Shown here: piece by piece, positions 1-8,520 of the stretch
Position numbering within the stretch: position 1 is the first letter of the stretch
How the letters are laid out: the number at the start of each line of letters is the position of its first letter
NCBI RefSeq assembly: GCF_004135935.1
Contig: NZ_CP025086.1
Location: 2,728,001 to 2,792,000 of the forward strand
Length of the DNA stretch: 64,000 bases
Direction: 5' to 3'
Source of the DNA: Methylovirgula ligni
GTDB taxonomy: Bacteria > Pseudomonadota > Alphaproteobacteria > Rhizobiales > Beijerinckiaceae
Position numbers and translations under genes: made by a program
Notes under the pieces: generated by a model
The model's database searches: none
Seen by the model: the letters and a program-made list of their open reading frames with translations, nothing else
Told to the model about the DNA's origin: nothing

Positions 1-1
1 C

Positions 2-808
2 GGCACTGTGTTTCTCGACCAATTGCTGCGCGTCAACGCTCAGGCGGAACTCGGCAACATTCTCGACACGGACCGGCGACGCATTGATGTCGATGAAGAC
101 CGCGAGGATGTCGCGCGGCTGTTCCAGCGCTACAATCTGATTTCGGCGCCGGTTGTCGATAGAGCCGAGCGGCTCGTCGGCGTCGTCACCATCGACGATG
201 TCGTCGATGTTATCCGCGAGGAGGCGGACGAGGAGATCAAGGCGCTCGGTGGCGTCTCGCCCAGCGAGGAACTCTCGGACTCGATCTGGTGGACGGCAAA
301 AAGCCGCTTCCTCTGGCTCTTCGTCAATCTCATCACCGCTTTCATCGCTTCGTCGGTCCTCGGCATCTTCCAGAATCAATTGCAGAAGATGGTGGCGCTC
401 GCGGTTCTTGCACCGATCGTCGCGAGCCAGGGCGGCAATGCGGCGACACAGACCATGACCGTCGTCGTGCGCGCCTTGGCGACGCGGCAGCTTACAAAGC
501 TCAACACCTGGCGCGTCATCGGCCGCGAGGTTTTCGTCGGCGGCTTGAACGGCGCTATATTTGGAATTATCACGGGCGTGGGCGCGCTGTTCTGGTTCGG
601 CTTGCCGGGCCTCGGCATCGTTATCGCTTTCGCGATGGTGACGAACCTCCTCGCCGGCGCGCTGGGCGGGATTTTGATTCCGCTGGCCTTGCACAGATTG
701 AGGATCGACCCGGCCGTCTCCTCCGGCGCCTTCGTCACGACGGTCACCGATTGCGTCGGCTATGGCTCGTTTTTGACCTTCGCGACGCTGTGGTTCGGGC
801 TGAGATAA
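2..808 (+). CDS. mgtE: Magnesium transporter MgtE, C-terminal part (5' end outside window)
   Basis: The reading frame is open from the window edge, so this is the 3' end of a longer gene. The visible part begins at the end of the first CBS repeat. It continues through a second CBS repeat (AERLVGVVTIDDVVDVIREE) and then a membrane domain of about five helices with the conserved segment SQGGNAATQTMTV. In MgtE the cytosolic N and CBS domains sense Mg2+ and gate the dimeric inner-membrane channel. The ABC transporter ATPase gene converges on it with only 3 bases between stop codons. Family assignment is firm; the missing N-terminal domain cannot be judged here. Confidence 0.93.
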   Translation, partial: GTVFLDQLLRVNAQAELGNILDTDRRRIDVDEDREDVARLFQRYNLISAPVVDRAERLVGVVTIDDVVDVIREEADEEIKALGGVSPSEELSDSIWWTAKSRFLWLFVNLITAFIASSVLGIFQNQLQKMVALAVLAPIVASQGGNAATQTMTVVVRALATRQLTKLNTWRVIGREVFVGGLNGAIFGIITGVGALFWFGLPGLGIVIAFAMVTNLLAGALGGILIPLALHRLRIDPAVSSGAFVTTVTDCVGYGSFLTFATLWFGLR

Positions 809-811
809 AGC

Positions 812-2125
812 CTAAGTCGGATTTTCGAGCGAGAACGTCTCCGAGCTTTCGTCATAGGCGAAGACCTCGCCATAGCGGCCCCAGGTGATGACGCTCTTCA
901 AGGTCCGCTCGGCATATTCCTCCGACATATAATCCTCAAGTTCTTCGAGGAAGCGCGTTTCGCGCGCCGAGTGCGTCGGGCGCTCGTCGAGCACGGTCTT
1001 GATCCGCGTCGCCAGTGGTACGTAGGCGACGAGATGATCGCCGAAGAGTTTCTTGCGCGCGTCGACATCCATTTCGGCGAAGCGCATGCCGGCCGGCGTC
1101 AGCTTGATGTCGCCTTCGGCGAATTCGGCGAAGCGCAGAAGCTGCAGGGTTTCGCCGACGGGGAACAGATCGTCGATCGCCATTTGCAAGCTGTCGGCGA
1201 GCGGCGGCAGGTCGGCGTGGCCGTGATAGGGCGCCCCCGCCAGAGTCTCCATGAGGCCCGCCATCGTATTGGTCGAGACTTCCGGCAGCGACATGCCGAG
1301 GCCGAGGCCGGGGAACGCGCCTTCGCGGCCGGGCGCCGGCGCGGCGGCACGGCGCGTCATGAGCGCATAAATGCGGTCGACCAATTGGCGGAATTCCGGT
1401 GCCAGGCGATTGCGCGGATAGGGGAGCGTGACGTGGATTTCCTCGGCGATGCGGCCGGGGTTCGATGAGAGAACGAGGATGCGATTGCACATCAGCACCG
1501 CCTCCTCGATGTTGTGCGTCACCATCAGGATCGACTTGATCGGCACGCGGCCTTCGACCCAGAGATCGAGCAGGTCGGTGCGCAGCGTTTCCGCCGTGAG
1601 CACGTCGAGCGCCGAGAAGGGCTCGTCCATCAAAAGGATCGTCGGATCGACCACGAGCGCGCGGGCGAAGCCGACACGCTGGCGCATGCCGCCCGAAAGC
1701 TCCTTCGGGAAAGCGGATTCAAAGCCGTCGAGGCCGATGACGTCGATCGCCTTCAGCGCCCGTGGGCGCGCTTCCGCCTCGGGCACTTTCTTGGCGCGCA
1801 GGCCAAGTTCCACATTGGCGAGCACCGACAACCAGGGAAACAGCGCGGCGCTCTGGAAGACCATGGAGATCGAATCATACGGTCCGGTCACCGGCTCCTG
1901 CCGGAAAAGCACTTCGCCGTCGGTCGGCCGCGTCAGCCCGGAGATGATGCGCAGAAGCGAGGACTTGCCCGAGCCGGAGCGGCCGAGCAAGCCAACGATC
2001 TCTCCCTCGGTCAGCGTCAGCGAGACATTGTCGAGCACTTGCGCGCCGGCCTCGCCGGCCCCTGTGCGGTAGCTCTGGCTAACGTTCTTGACCTCGAGAA
2101 TGGGCTTGAGTCTTGCGTCGAGCAT
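812..2125 (-). CDS. ABC transporter ATP-binding protein, NitT/TauT type with C-terminal AAA-associated domain
   Basis: ATPase subunit of an importer of the nitrate/sulfonate/taurine class. Residues about 8-250 form the nucleotide-binding domain: Walker A GRSGSGKSS, signature LSGGMRQRVGFARAL, Walker B ILLMDEPFSALD. The protein is 437 residues, about 170 longer than a bare NitT ATPase. The extra C-terminal part matches the AAA-associated domain found on a subset of these ATPases and ends in an acidic segment. Its start lies 7 bases after the permease stop, so the two genes form an operon. No periplasmic binding protein gene is next to them, so the substrate cannot be named. Confidence 0.9.
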   Translation of the reverse strand: MLDARLKPILEVKNVSQSYRTGAGEAGAQVLDNVSLTLTEGEIVGLLGRSGSGKSSLLRIISGLTRPTDGEVLFRQEPVTGPYDSISMVFQSAALFPWLSVLANVELGLRAKKVPEAEARPRALKAIDVIGLDGFESAFPKELSGGMRQRVGFARALVVDPTILLMDEPFSALDVLTAETLRTDLLDLWVEGRVPIKSILMVTHNIEEAVLMCNRILVLSSNPGRIAEEIHVTLPYPRNRLAPEFRQLVDRIYALMTRRAAAPAPGREGAFPGLGLGMSLPEVSTNTMAGLMETLAGAPYHGHADLPPLADSLQMAIDDLFPVGETLQLLRFAEFAEGDIKLTPAGMRFAEMDVDARKKLFGDHLVAYVPLATRIKTVLDERPTHSARETRFLEELEDYMSEEYAERTLKSVITWGRYGEVFAYDESSETFSLENPT

Positions 2126-2132
2126 CAGAGCC

Positions 2133-3866
2133 TCACGAAAGCTGGAGCCGGCGCTCGGCGAAGCGCGACAGTGGCCGCCAGAAAAAGCGGTTCAGAACGA
2201 TGACAAAGATCGACATCGTGGCAACGCCGAGAACAATACGCGGGTAATCACCGGCCTCGGTCGCCTTGGCAATATACGCGCCGATGCCATGCGCGGACAC
2301 CGTCACGTTACCCCATTTGACATATTCCGCGACGATGGCGGCGTTCCATGACCCTCCCGAGGCGGTCAAGGCGCCGGTGACATAATAGGGGAAGACGGCG
2401 GGGAGCATCACTTTGGTCCACCAGTCCCAGCCGCGGACGTGGAAGGTCGCCGCTGCCTCGCGCAGATCGTTGGGAAACGTGCTCGCGCCACCGACGACAT
2501 TGAACAGAATGTACCATTGCGTGCCGAAAATGATGAGGAAGCTCAGCCAGATGTCCGGGTTGAGCGAATAGCGCACGATCACCACGACCACGATCGGAAA
2601 CAGCACGTTGGCCGGGAACGCGGCAAGGAATTGGGTCAAAGGCTGCACGCGCTCGGCAAGGCGGGTGTTGAGACCGACGAGAATGCCGACCGGTACCCAG
2701 ACGAGCGAGGCGAGCAGGATCAGCGCCAGAACGCGCAGCATGGTCAGGAAGGTGAGCCACAATGCCTGCTCGATATCGGCGAGTTTCAGGCTGGTCATGA
2801 TAAAATGGCTGAACAGCCAGAGCGTATAGATTCCGGCCGCCAGGCCAATGACGATCGAAACGAGATCGAGGATCCGCTCCTTCCACGCCGCTCCCGCGGG
2901 GCTCAGTTTGCCCCGAATCGGTAGATCGAGCCGCCAGAGCGCCATGGCGCCGAAGGCATGCGCCGGCAGGCGGGTCAGCGCCCGAAGCCATTTCGTGCGG
3001 CGGAAAAGCAGGACGACCCAGGAGCGCTCTTCCTCCTGCGAGGCGGACAGCTCAAACCGGAAGCGCGAACCGAACGTGACAAGCGGGCGGAACAGCAATT
3101 GGTCATAGGCGATGATGACCGCGAGCATGGTGATGATCGCGGCAACGACGGCGTCGATACGCTTCTCGCTGATCGCCCGCGCGAGATAGGAGCCGACGCC
3201 GGGCAGGTTGACCGTCGTATTGCCGACCGAGATCGCCTCCGACGCGACGACGAAGAACCAGCCACCGGACATCGAGACCATCGTGTTCCAGATGAGTCCG
3301 GGCATGGCATAGGGTGTTTCGAGCTGCCAGAACTTCTGCCACGGCGAGAGCCGGAAGCTGTCGGCGACCTCGTTCAATTCCTTCGGCACGGTCCGCAGCG
3401 ACTGGTAGAACGAAAAGGCCATGTTCCAGGCCTGGCTGGTGAAGATCGCGAAGATCGCGGCGCATTCGGCGCCCAGCATCGAGCCGGGGAAAAGGCCGAG
3501 GAAGAAGGTCACCGTGAACGACAGGAAGCCGAGAATCGGCACCGATTGCAGCACATCGAGCAAGGGAACCAGAAAGCGCTCCGCCCGCCGGCTCTTGGCC
3601 GCCCAGGTCGCATAGGTGAAAGTGAAGACGAGCGAGGCAAACATCGCCGCGAACATCCGCAGCGTCGTGCGCAGGGCATAATAAGGCAGGTTGCTGTAAT
3701 CGAGCGATATGGCGGTCGCTTGCGGCGCCTGCAGCGGCAGGGTCATGCCGTGCGAGCCATGGACGATCGCAACCAACGCGCCGAAAATCAGCGCGAAAGC
3801 GATCAGGTCGAACAGGTTGGGCAACGCGCTGCGGCTGCGCGTGGCGAGGGCGACAAATCGCGACAT
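2133..3866 (-). CDS. ABC transporter permease, two fused BPD_transp_1 domains
   Basis: A 577-residue inner-membrane protein containing two complete binding-protein-dependent permease halves in one chain, roughly residues 60-270 and 350-570. Each half has an EAA-type loop, for example ELNEVADSFRLSPWQKFWQL in the first and LREAAATFHVRGWDWWTKV in the second. It would supply both membrane halves to the ATPase encoded just downstream. Ordinary NitT/TauT permeases are about 250-290 residues and homodimerise, so this is the long fused type. The ribosome site before the ATG is weak; the start is the first Met ahead of the first hydrophobic segment. The substrate is unknown. Confidence 0.9.
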   Translation of the reverse strand: MSRFVALATRSRSALPNLFDLIAFALIFGALVAIVHGSHGMTLPLQAPQATAISLDYSNLPYYALRTTLRMFAAMFASLVFTFTYATWAAKSRRAERFLVPLLDVLQSVPILGFLSFTVTFFLGLFPGSMLGAECAAIFAIFTSQAWNMAFSFYQSLRTVPKELNEVADSFRLSPWQKFWQLETPYAMPGLIWNTMVSMSGGWFFVVASEAISVGNTTVNLPGVGSYLARAISEKRIDAVVAAIITMLAVIIAYDQLLFRPLVTFGSRFRFELSASQEEERSWVVLLFRRTKWLRALTRLPAHAFGAMALWRLDLPIRGKLSPAGAAWKERILDLVSIVIGLAAGIYTLWLFSHFIMTSLKLADIEQALWLTFLTMLRVLALILLASLVWVPVGILVGLNTRLAERVQPLTQFLAAFPANVLFPIVVVVIVRYSLNPDIWLSFLIIFGTQWYILFNVVGGASTFPNDLREAAATFHVRGWDWWTKVMLPAVFPYYVTGALTASGGSWNAAIVAEYVKWGNVTVSAHGIGAYIAKATEAGDYPRIVLGVATMSIFVIVLNRFFWRPLSRFAERRLQLS

Positions 3867-4051
3867 GGGAAATTGCGCTGGAGATTTGGACTGAGGGCGA
3901 CTGCTGCTGTCTTGTCATCAAGCCCGATGACATTCAAGTGACGCACGCGACTTTGAAGCCGCCCATAGTGGAACGGGCGAGGCGGCAAGGCTGGCCTCGC
4001 TTCAGCCATAAAAGGATAGGCTATTCACGGGTTCTGTTCGGGGTTCTCCGG

Positions 4052-5707
4052 ATGCATAGATTCGGCGCCGTTCTCTGCGTGCTGCTCGCCGCACTGCTGC
4101 CTCGCCTGGCAGCGGCCGAGGCGCCCGAAGCGCGGCTGGCGCTTGTCATTGGCGAGGCGAATTACAAAGTCGCGCCGCTGGCGACTCCGCTGAACGATGC
4201 CGGCCTCGTCGCCGCGACCCTCAAGGAGGCCGGCTTCGCCGTGACCGAGGGCGCCGATCTCGACGGCGCCGATCTGCGCAAGGCGCTCCATGACTTCGTC
4301 ATAAGGACAGAGGCGGCCGGTCCCAACGCCATTGTCTTTGTCTACCTTTCCGGCCGCGGCTTGCAGTTTGCCGGGCAGAATTATTTCGTGCCCATCGACG
4401 CGCGGGTGGAACGCGAGGCGGACGTCCCGGTCGCCACGCTGCGGCTCGCGGACTATTTCGACCGGCTGACGGCCCTCCCGGCAAAGGCGCGCATCTTTGT
4501 ATTCGATGGCGCGCGAACCTTGCATTTCGCGACGGAAGGGGCGCCCTTCGCCAGCGGCTTCGGCATCAAGGATGCCCCGGCGAATACGGTTTATGCTTTC
4601 AACGAGGCGCCGGGGGCGGTGTCCCCGGACGAGCCCGGCCCCTATGGCCTTTATGCGCTCTCGCTGGTGGAAATGCTGCGCCAGGGCTTTCCCATCCCGC
4701 AGGCCTTTACCGCGGTGCGGCTGCGCGCCAATGGCCTCAGCGACGGGATCATCGTGCCGTGGAATACCGGCGCGGTCGCCACGCCTTTCGCTTTGTTCAC
4801 GCGCGACAAGAATGCGTCGGTGCTGCCGCTAGAGAGCGACAGCGTTCCGCAGAGCGGTGCGCCCGTCGCGCAAGTCTATCTTGCCACGATTGCGCGCGAT
4901 ACGCTCGACGCTTATGCGGATTTTTGCGCCACGTTCCCGAACGAGCCGCTGACGTTGCGGGTGCGCACCTTGCTTGCCGCGCGGCGCGAGGCGCTGACCT
5001 GGAGCGCCGCACTCGATGCCGGGACGCCGCAGGCGATCTGGACCTATATGCGGCGTTATCCGCGCGGCCCGCATTTTCCCGATACGCGCCGCGTGCTTGC
5101 CGCGCTCGCCGCGCCGCTGGCCCCGCCGCCGCGCTTCGATCCTTACGACTTCAAGGGCCTACCGGGGCCGAACGAAACCGAGCTCGAAATTCTCGACCGC
5201 CCGGTCCTGAGCTTTGAAGATCCGGCCTTTCCGCCGCCGCCATCCGCTGACGGTCTGCTGCCCGAGCGGCCGGTGACGTTTGAACATCTTTTGCCGCCAG
5301 CGCCGGCGGCAGCGGGCCTTCTGCCGGTCCCCGCGGCGCTCGGGCTGCCGTTTTCGAAACCTAACCTTCCGGCGGCGCTCGCCAAAGTGCCGCCCGCGGT
5401 GGCGGCGGCGGTCCAGACCCTGCCGCCGGCCCCGCCGGCGCCGGAAGCGGCAATCGGCACGCCGCCGGGACCCGCACCGGTGGCCGTTGCGCCGCCCGAA
5501 CCGGCCGAATCCGCGTCAAGCGAGGCCGCGCCAGCCGCAGTGCCGCTGCCGCCCAAGCGGCCGGAGGTCGCTGAGGCCTCACAGCCCAGGCACGGCAAGA
5601 GCAAGGGCAAGACCGACGCCAAGCGGGCGAAACACGGCAAGTCGAAGCCTGCCAAGCATGCGCAGCACCCCAAGGCGAAGCCGCACAAGAAGAAGCACCG
5701 TCGCTGA
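4052..5707 (+). CDS. Secreted caspase-fold (peptidase C14-like) protein with lost catalytic dyad
   Basis: The Met at 4052 starts a clear Sec signal peptide ending near LAAAEA; the open frame extends to 3938 without coding character. Residues 27-230 follow the bacterial caspase/metacaspase pattern: RLALVIGEANY, then LNDAGLVAATLKEAGFAV, then the beta strand AIVFVYLSGRG, then RIFVFDGARTL. In active members the last two read YYSGHG and DACR. Here the catalytic His position is Arg102 and the Cys position is Ala154, so proteolysis is not expected. The tail from about residue 400 is Pro/Ala-rich and the last 45 residues are rich in Lys and His. Probably a periplasmic or envelope binding or scaffold protein; role unknown. 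Confidence 0.82.
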   Translation: MHRFGAVLCVLLAALLPRLAAAEAPEARLALVIGEANYKVAPLATPLNDAGLVAATLKEAGFAVTEGADLDGADLRKALHDFVIRTEAAGPNAIVFVYLSGRGLQFAGQNYFVPIDARVEREADVPVATLRLADYFDRLTALPAKARIFVFDGARTLHFATEGAPFASGFGIKDAPANTVYAFNEAPGAVSPDEPGPYGLYALSLVEMLRQGFPIPQAFTAVRLRANGLSDGIIVPWNTGAVATPFALFTRDKNASVLPLESDSVPQSGAPVAQVYLATIARDTLDAYADFCATFPNEPLTLRVRTLLAARREALTWSAALDAGTPQAIWTYMRRYPRGPHFPDTRRVLAALAAPLAPPPRFDPYDFKGLPGPNETELEILDRPVLSFEDPAFPPPPSADGLLPERPVTFEHLLPPAPAAAGLLPVPAALGLPFSKPNLPAALAKVPPAVAAAVQTLPPAPPAPEAAIGTPPGPAPVAVAPPEPAESASSEAAPAAVPLPPKRPEVAEASQPRHGKSKGKTDAKRAKHGKSKPAKHAQHPKAKPHKKKHRR

Positions 5708-5918
5708 GACGGCGTAATCTTTGCCATTCCGACGATTGACGGTGGACCGCCCCATGCGCTTTGCTTATGGTATTAGCCGAATGGCGCTAACCGCTTGAGG
5801 AGAGGGCGTTTCGGCTCTCGGTTCGACAGAGCCTCGAGAGCCGGACTCGGGCGCGGCGCCACTCGCGCGACCGGCAGCGACCGGAGCCGCGCCGCGCGAA
5901 TTTCGAGTCTGGGGCGAA

Positions 5919-7034
5919 ATGCCGAGCCTGAACGATTTTCAAGATACAGCGGGTTTGGCGCCCCAAGCCGAGATGGACGGCATTTCCAATGCCGCCGTTC
6001 TCGACCCGGCGGAGATGCCGCAGCCGAGACTCGAAGACGGCGGGGCGGCGGGGCCGACTTTCGCGGCGCTTGATCTCGGCACCAACAATTGCCGCCTGCT
6101 CGTTGCCCGGCCGGCCTATCGCGGTACCGACGTCCCCGGCTTCAAGATCGTCGATTCCTTTTCCCGCATCGTGCGCCTCGGCGAAGGTCTGTCGCAAACC
6201 GGGCGGCTGGCGGAATCGGCGATCCGGCGCACGCTTGAGGCGCTTGAAATCTGCCGGACGAAGATGCGCGCGCGGAACGTCAGCCACGCCCGCCTGATTG
6301 CGACCGAGGCCTGCCGGGGTGCCGAGAACGGAGCGGAATTCGTCGCCCGCGTGCGCGACACGCTCGGTCTCGAACTTGAAATCGTCGATCGCCAGACGGA
6401 GGCGCATCTCGCGGCGACCGGTTGCGCCAGCCTCGCCGATCCCGCGGCGGAATCGGTGATCCTCTTCGACATCGGCGGCGGCTCGTCCGAGGTCATTTGG
6501 CTCGGCCGCCCCGCGCGCGATGCGGATTTCGGGCATGAACGCATCCGTTTCTGGGTGTCACTCAAGATCGGCGTGGTGTCGCTGGCCGAACGCTTCGGCG
6601 GCGTCGAAGTCTCCGAGGCGACATTCGAGGCCATGGTGGCGTATGTCGCGGCCGAACTCGGCGGTTTCATCACCCAAGCGCAGCAATACCAGCGCTGCGA
6701 GAATTTTCATCTGCTCGGCACGTCGGGAACGGTCACGACGATCGGCGGCATTTTCCTCAACCTCGCGCGGTACGATCGCCGCCGCGTCGATGGTCTATGG
6801 ATGTCGGAGGCGGAAATCGATGCGACGGTCGCGCGGCTGCGGCGGATGCCCTATGACGCGCGCGTTGCCAATGGCTGCATCGGCATTGAGCGGGCCGACC
6901 TCGTGCTCGCGGGCTGCGCCATTCTTGAGGCGATCCGCCGCGCCTTCCCAGCCAAGCGGGTGCGGATTGCCGACCGGGGACTACGGGAAGGCATTCTCCT
7001 GCAATTGATGGACGCCGAGCGGGCGCGTAGATGA
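5919..7034 (+). CDS. Ppx/GppA family phosphatase (exopolyphosphatase-like)
   Basis: ASKHA-fold phosphatase acting on polyphosphate or pppGpp. The two phosphate-binding signatures are present: [16 protein letters not shown] near residue 50 and [12 protein letters not shown] near residue 185. A short low-complexity N-terminus of about 45 residues precedes the domain, so the true start might be a later codon. The length of 371 residues fits the short Ppx-GppA type that lacks the C-terminal HD-like domain of E. coli Ppx. The gene overlaps rlmE by 4 bases (ATGA), a pairing that is common in alphaproteobacteria. Which phosphate substrate it prefers cannot be read from sequence. Confidence 0.9.
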   Translation: MPSLNDFQDTAGLAPQAEMDGISNAAVLDPAEMPQPRLEDGGAAGPTFAALDLGTNNCRLLVARPAYRGTDVPGFKIVDSFSRIVRLGEGLSQTGRLAESAIRRTLEALEICRTKMRARNVSHARLIATEACRGAENGAEFVARVRDTLGLELEIVDRQTEAHLAATGCASLADPAAESVILFDIGGGSSEVIWLGRPARDADFGHERIRFWVSLKIGVVSLAERFGGVEVSEATFEAMVAYVAAELGGFITQAQQYQRCENFHLLGTSGTVTTIGGIFLNLARYDRRRVDGLWMSEAEIDATVARLRRMPYDARVANGCIGIERADLVLAGCAILEAIRRAFPAKRVRIADRGLREGILLQLMDAERARR

Positions 7035-7729
7035 CCGAAAAAAAGTCGACGCCCAACACCAATCGGGCGCTGAAGACGCGGGTGAAGACCGCGCGCAAGC
7101 GCACGCTCGCCTCGACGCTTTGGCTCGAGCGCCAGCTCAACGATCCTTATGTCGCGCAGGCCAAGCGCGATGGCTATCGCTCCCGCGCCGCCTATAAGCT
7201 CCTCGAAATCGACACGCGCTATCACATCCTCAAGCGCGGCCAGAAGGTCATCGATCTCGGAGCCGCGCCCGGCGGCTGGTCGCAGGTCGCCGCCGCGAAG
7301 GTCGGTGCGACAGAAGGCGCGGGAAAGGTCTTCGGCATCGATCTTCTGCCGGTCGCGACGATCCCCGGTGTCGATTTCCGCCAGCTCGACTTCCTCGCGC
7401 CGGAAGCGCCGCAGATCCTGACCGAATGGCTCGGCGGCCCGGCCGATGTCGTGCTCTCGGACATGGCGGCTAATGCGACCGGCCACAAGAAGACCGATCA
7501 ATTGCGCATCATCGATCTCGTCGAACTCGCCGCCGACTTCGCCGTGCAGGTGCTGGCGCCCGGCGGCATTTTCCTCGCCAAGGTTCTGCAGGGCGGAACT
7601 GAAACCAATCTGCTCGCGATGCTCAAGCGCCAGTTCGCCGAGATCAGGCACGTCAAGCCGAAGGCGAGCCGGGCGGATTCCTCCGAGCTCTATCTGCTGG
7701 CGATGGGCTTTCGCGGGCGCCCCGAATAG
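7031..7729 (+). CDS. rlmE: 23S rRNA (uridine-2552-2'-O) methyltransferase RlmE (FtsJ)
   Basis: Rossmann-fold methyltransferase that 2'-O-methylates U2552 in the ribosomal A loop using S-adenosylmethionine. The [12 protein letters not shown] segment carries the first catalytic Lys, the SAM motif is [15 protein letters not shown], the catalytic Asp lies in [10 protein letters not shown], and the second Lys in FLAKVLQGG. This fits the K-D-K-E tetrad. At 232 residues it has normal length plus a basic N-terminal extension of about 25 residues, usual in alphaproteobacteria. Its ATG overlaps the phosphatase stop, so the two are translationally coupled. Confidence 0.95.
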   Translation: MTEKKSTPNTNRALKTRVKTARKRTLASTLWLERQLNDPYVAQAKRDGYRSRAAYKLLEIDTRYHILKRGQKVIDLGAAPGGWSQVAAAKVGATEGAGKVFGIDLLPVATIPGVDFRQLDFLAPEAPQILTEWLGGPADVVLSDMAANATGHKKTDQLRIIDLVELAADFAVQVLAPGGIFLAKVLQGGTETNLLAMLKRQFAEIRHVKPKASRADSSELYLLAMGFRGRPE

Positions 7730-7826
7730 TTTTTGATCACCAATCCATAGGCTTGCTTGCCCCCAGGGCAGTAAAGGATGGGAGCTTGCCTTTCATACCC
7801 TCGGCGGATTGCTAGTCCTTCATTGA

Positions 7827-7855
7827 AGAACATTATCTTGTTCTAGTTTCTAGAA
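7827..7855. promoter_or_regulatory. Two overlapping palindromes upstream of the two-gene HEPN unit
   Basis: Directly visible: arms AGAACA (7827-7832) and TGTTCT (7839-7844) separated by 6 bases, overlapped by TTCTAG (7841-7846) and CTAGAA (7850-7855) separated by TTT. They sit in AT-rich DNA about 100 bases before the start at 7951. This is a plausible operator for a dimeric regulator of the downstream pair; which protein binds is unknown. Confidence 0.45.
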
Positions 7856-7950
7856 TCTTTGATTTTCCCACAGAAGCTCTTTAAGACGATCTTGAAGCTG
7901 TCCAAAGATTGCCTATGTTAGAGCTTGAGAGCTTCTTTGAGGGAGTCCGA

Positions 7951-8520
7951 ATGAGCGAGGTGAAAGCCATCGAGGCGGTCGACAACGCGCTAGGCGCGCT
8001 CGACGCGGATGAGCGCGCCCGCGTCCTAGCTTGGGCGCAATTAAAATACGGCGTTCCGGCGCAGATCAATACAACGACGCCTCAACCGACTCCGGCGCAA
8101 CCCCCGCCACCGGCCGCGTACCCACCTGCAAATACGTCGCCCAATACGACGAAAGTTAAGGCGTCGAAGAAGGCGAAGACTATTATTTCGATGGATAAGA
8201 CCCTGAACCTAAGCCCGGCGGGCAAAACGTCCGCATCGCAATTTGCCTCCGAGAAATCGCCGACCAACGTTATGCAGAAGTGCGTCGTCGCGGCGTACTA
8301 TCTTCGCGACACCATTGAGATGGAGAAGGTAACCACGCAAGCCGTTTTCACGTTCTTTAAGCATCTTAATTGGCCGGTTCCGGCCGACCTAAAGAACACC
8401 TTGCAGCAGGCAGGTACCGCTGGATGGCTCGATACTGCCGACAGCCAGGATATCAAGCTGACATCCATGGGCGAGAATCTTGTCGAGCACGATCTGCCGC
8501 CCAAGGCAAAGGCAAAGTGA
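7951..8520 (+). CDS. Hypothetical protein, disordered linker plus winged-helix-like C-terminal domain
   Basis: Not a family I can name. The start at 7951 is chosen because GAGGGAG lies 5 bases before it; upstream in-frame starts (7909 TTG, 7915 ATG) lack such a site. Residues 1-35 look helical (AIEAVDNALGALDADERARV). Residues 38-75 are Pro/Thr-rich and then Lys-rich. Residues 85-185 look like a small winged-helix fold (MQKCVVAAYYLRDTIEM, then LKNTLQQAGTAGWLD, then IKLTSMGENLV). The stop codon overlaps the GTG start of the next gene (GTGA), so the two are coupled. DNA is less GC-rich than its neighbours, suggesting transfer. Possibly the sensor, DNA-binding or antitoxin half of a two-gene unit. 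Confidence 0.75.
   Translation: MSEVKAIEAVDNALGALDADERARVLAWAQLKYGVPAQINTTTPQPTPAQPPPPAAYPPANTSPNTTKVKASKKAKTIISMDKTLNLSPAGKTSASQFASEKSPTNVMQKCVVAAYYLRDTIEMEKVTTQAVFTFFKHLNWPVPADLKNTLQQAGTAGWLDTADSQDIKLTSMGENLVEHDLPPKAKAK

Noticed and set aside
2958-3941. 327-residue plus-strand frame opposite the ABC permease
   Set aside because: Arg/Glu/Gly-rich shadow of a high-GC membrane protein gene.
4052-5707. Active metacaspase or peptidase call
   Set aside because: The catalytic His and Cys positions hold Arg and Ala, so only the fold is called.
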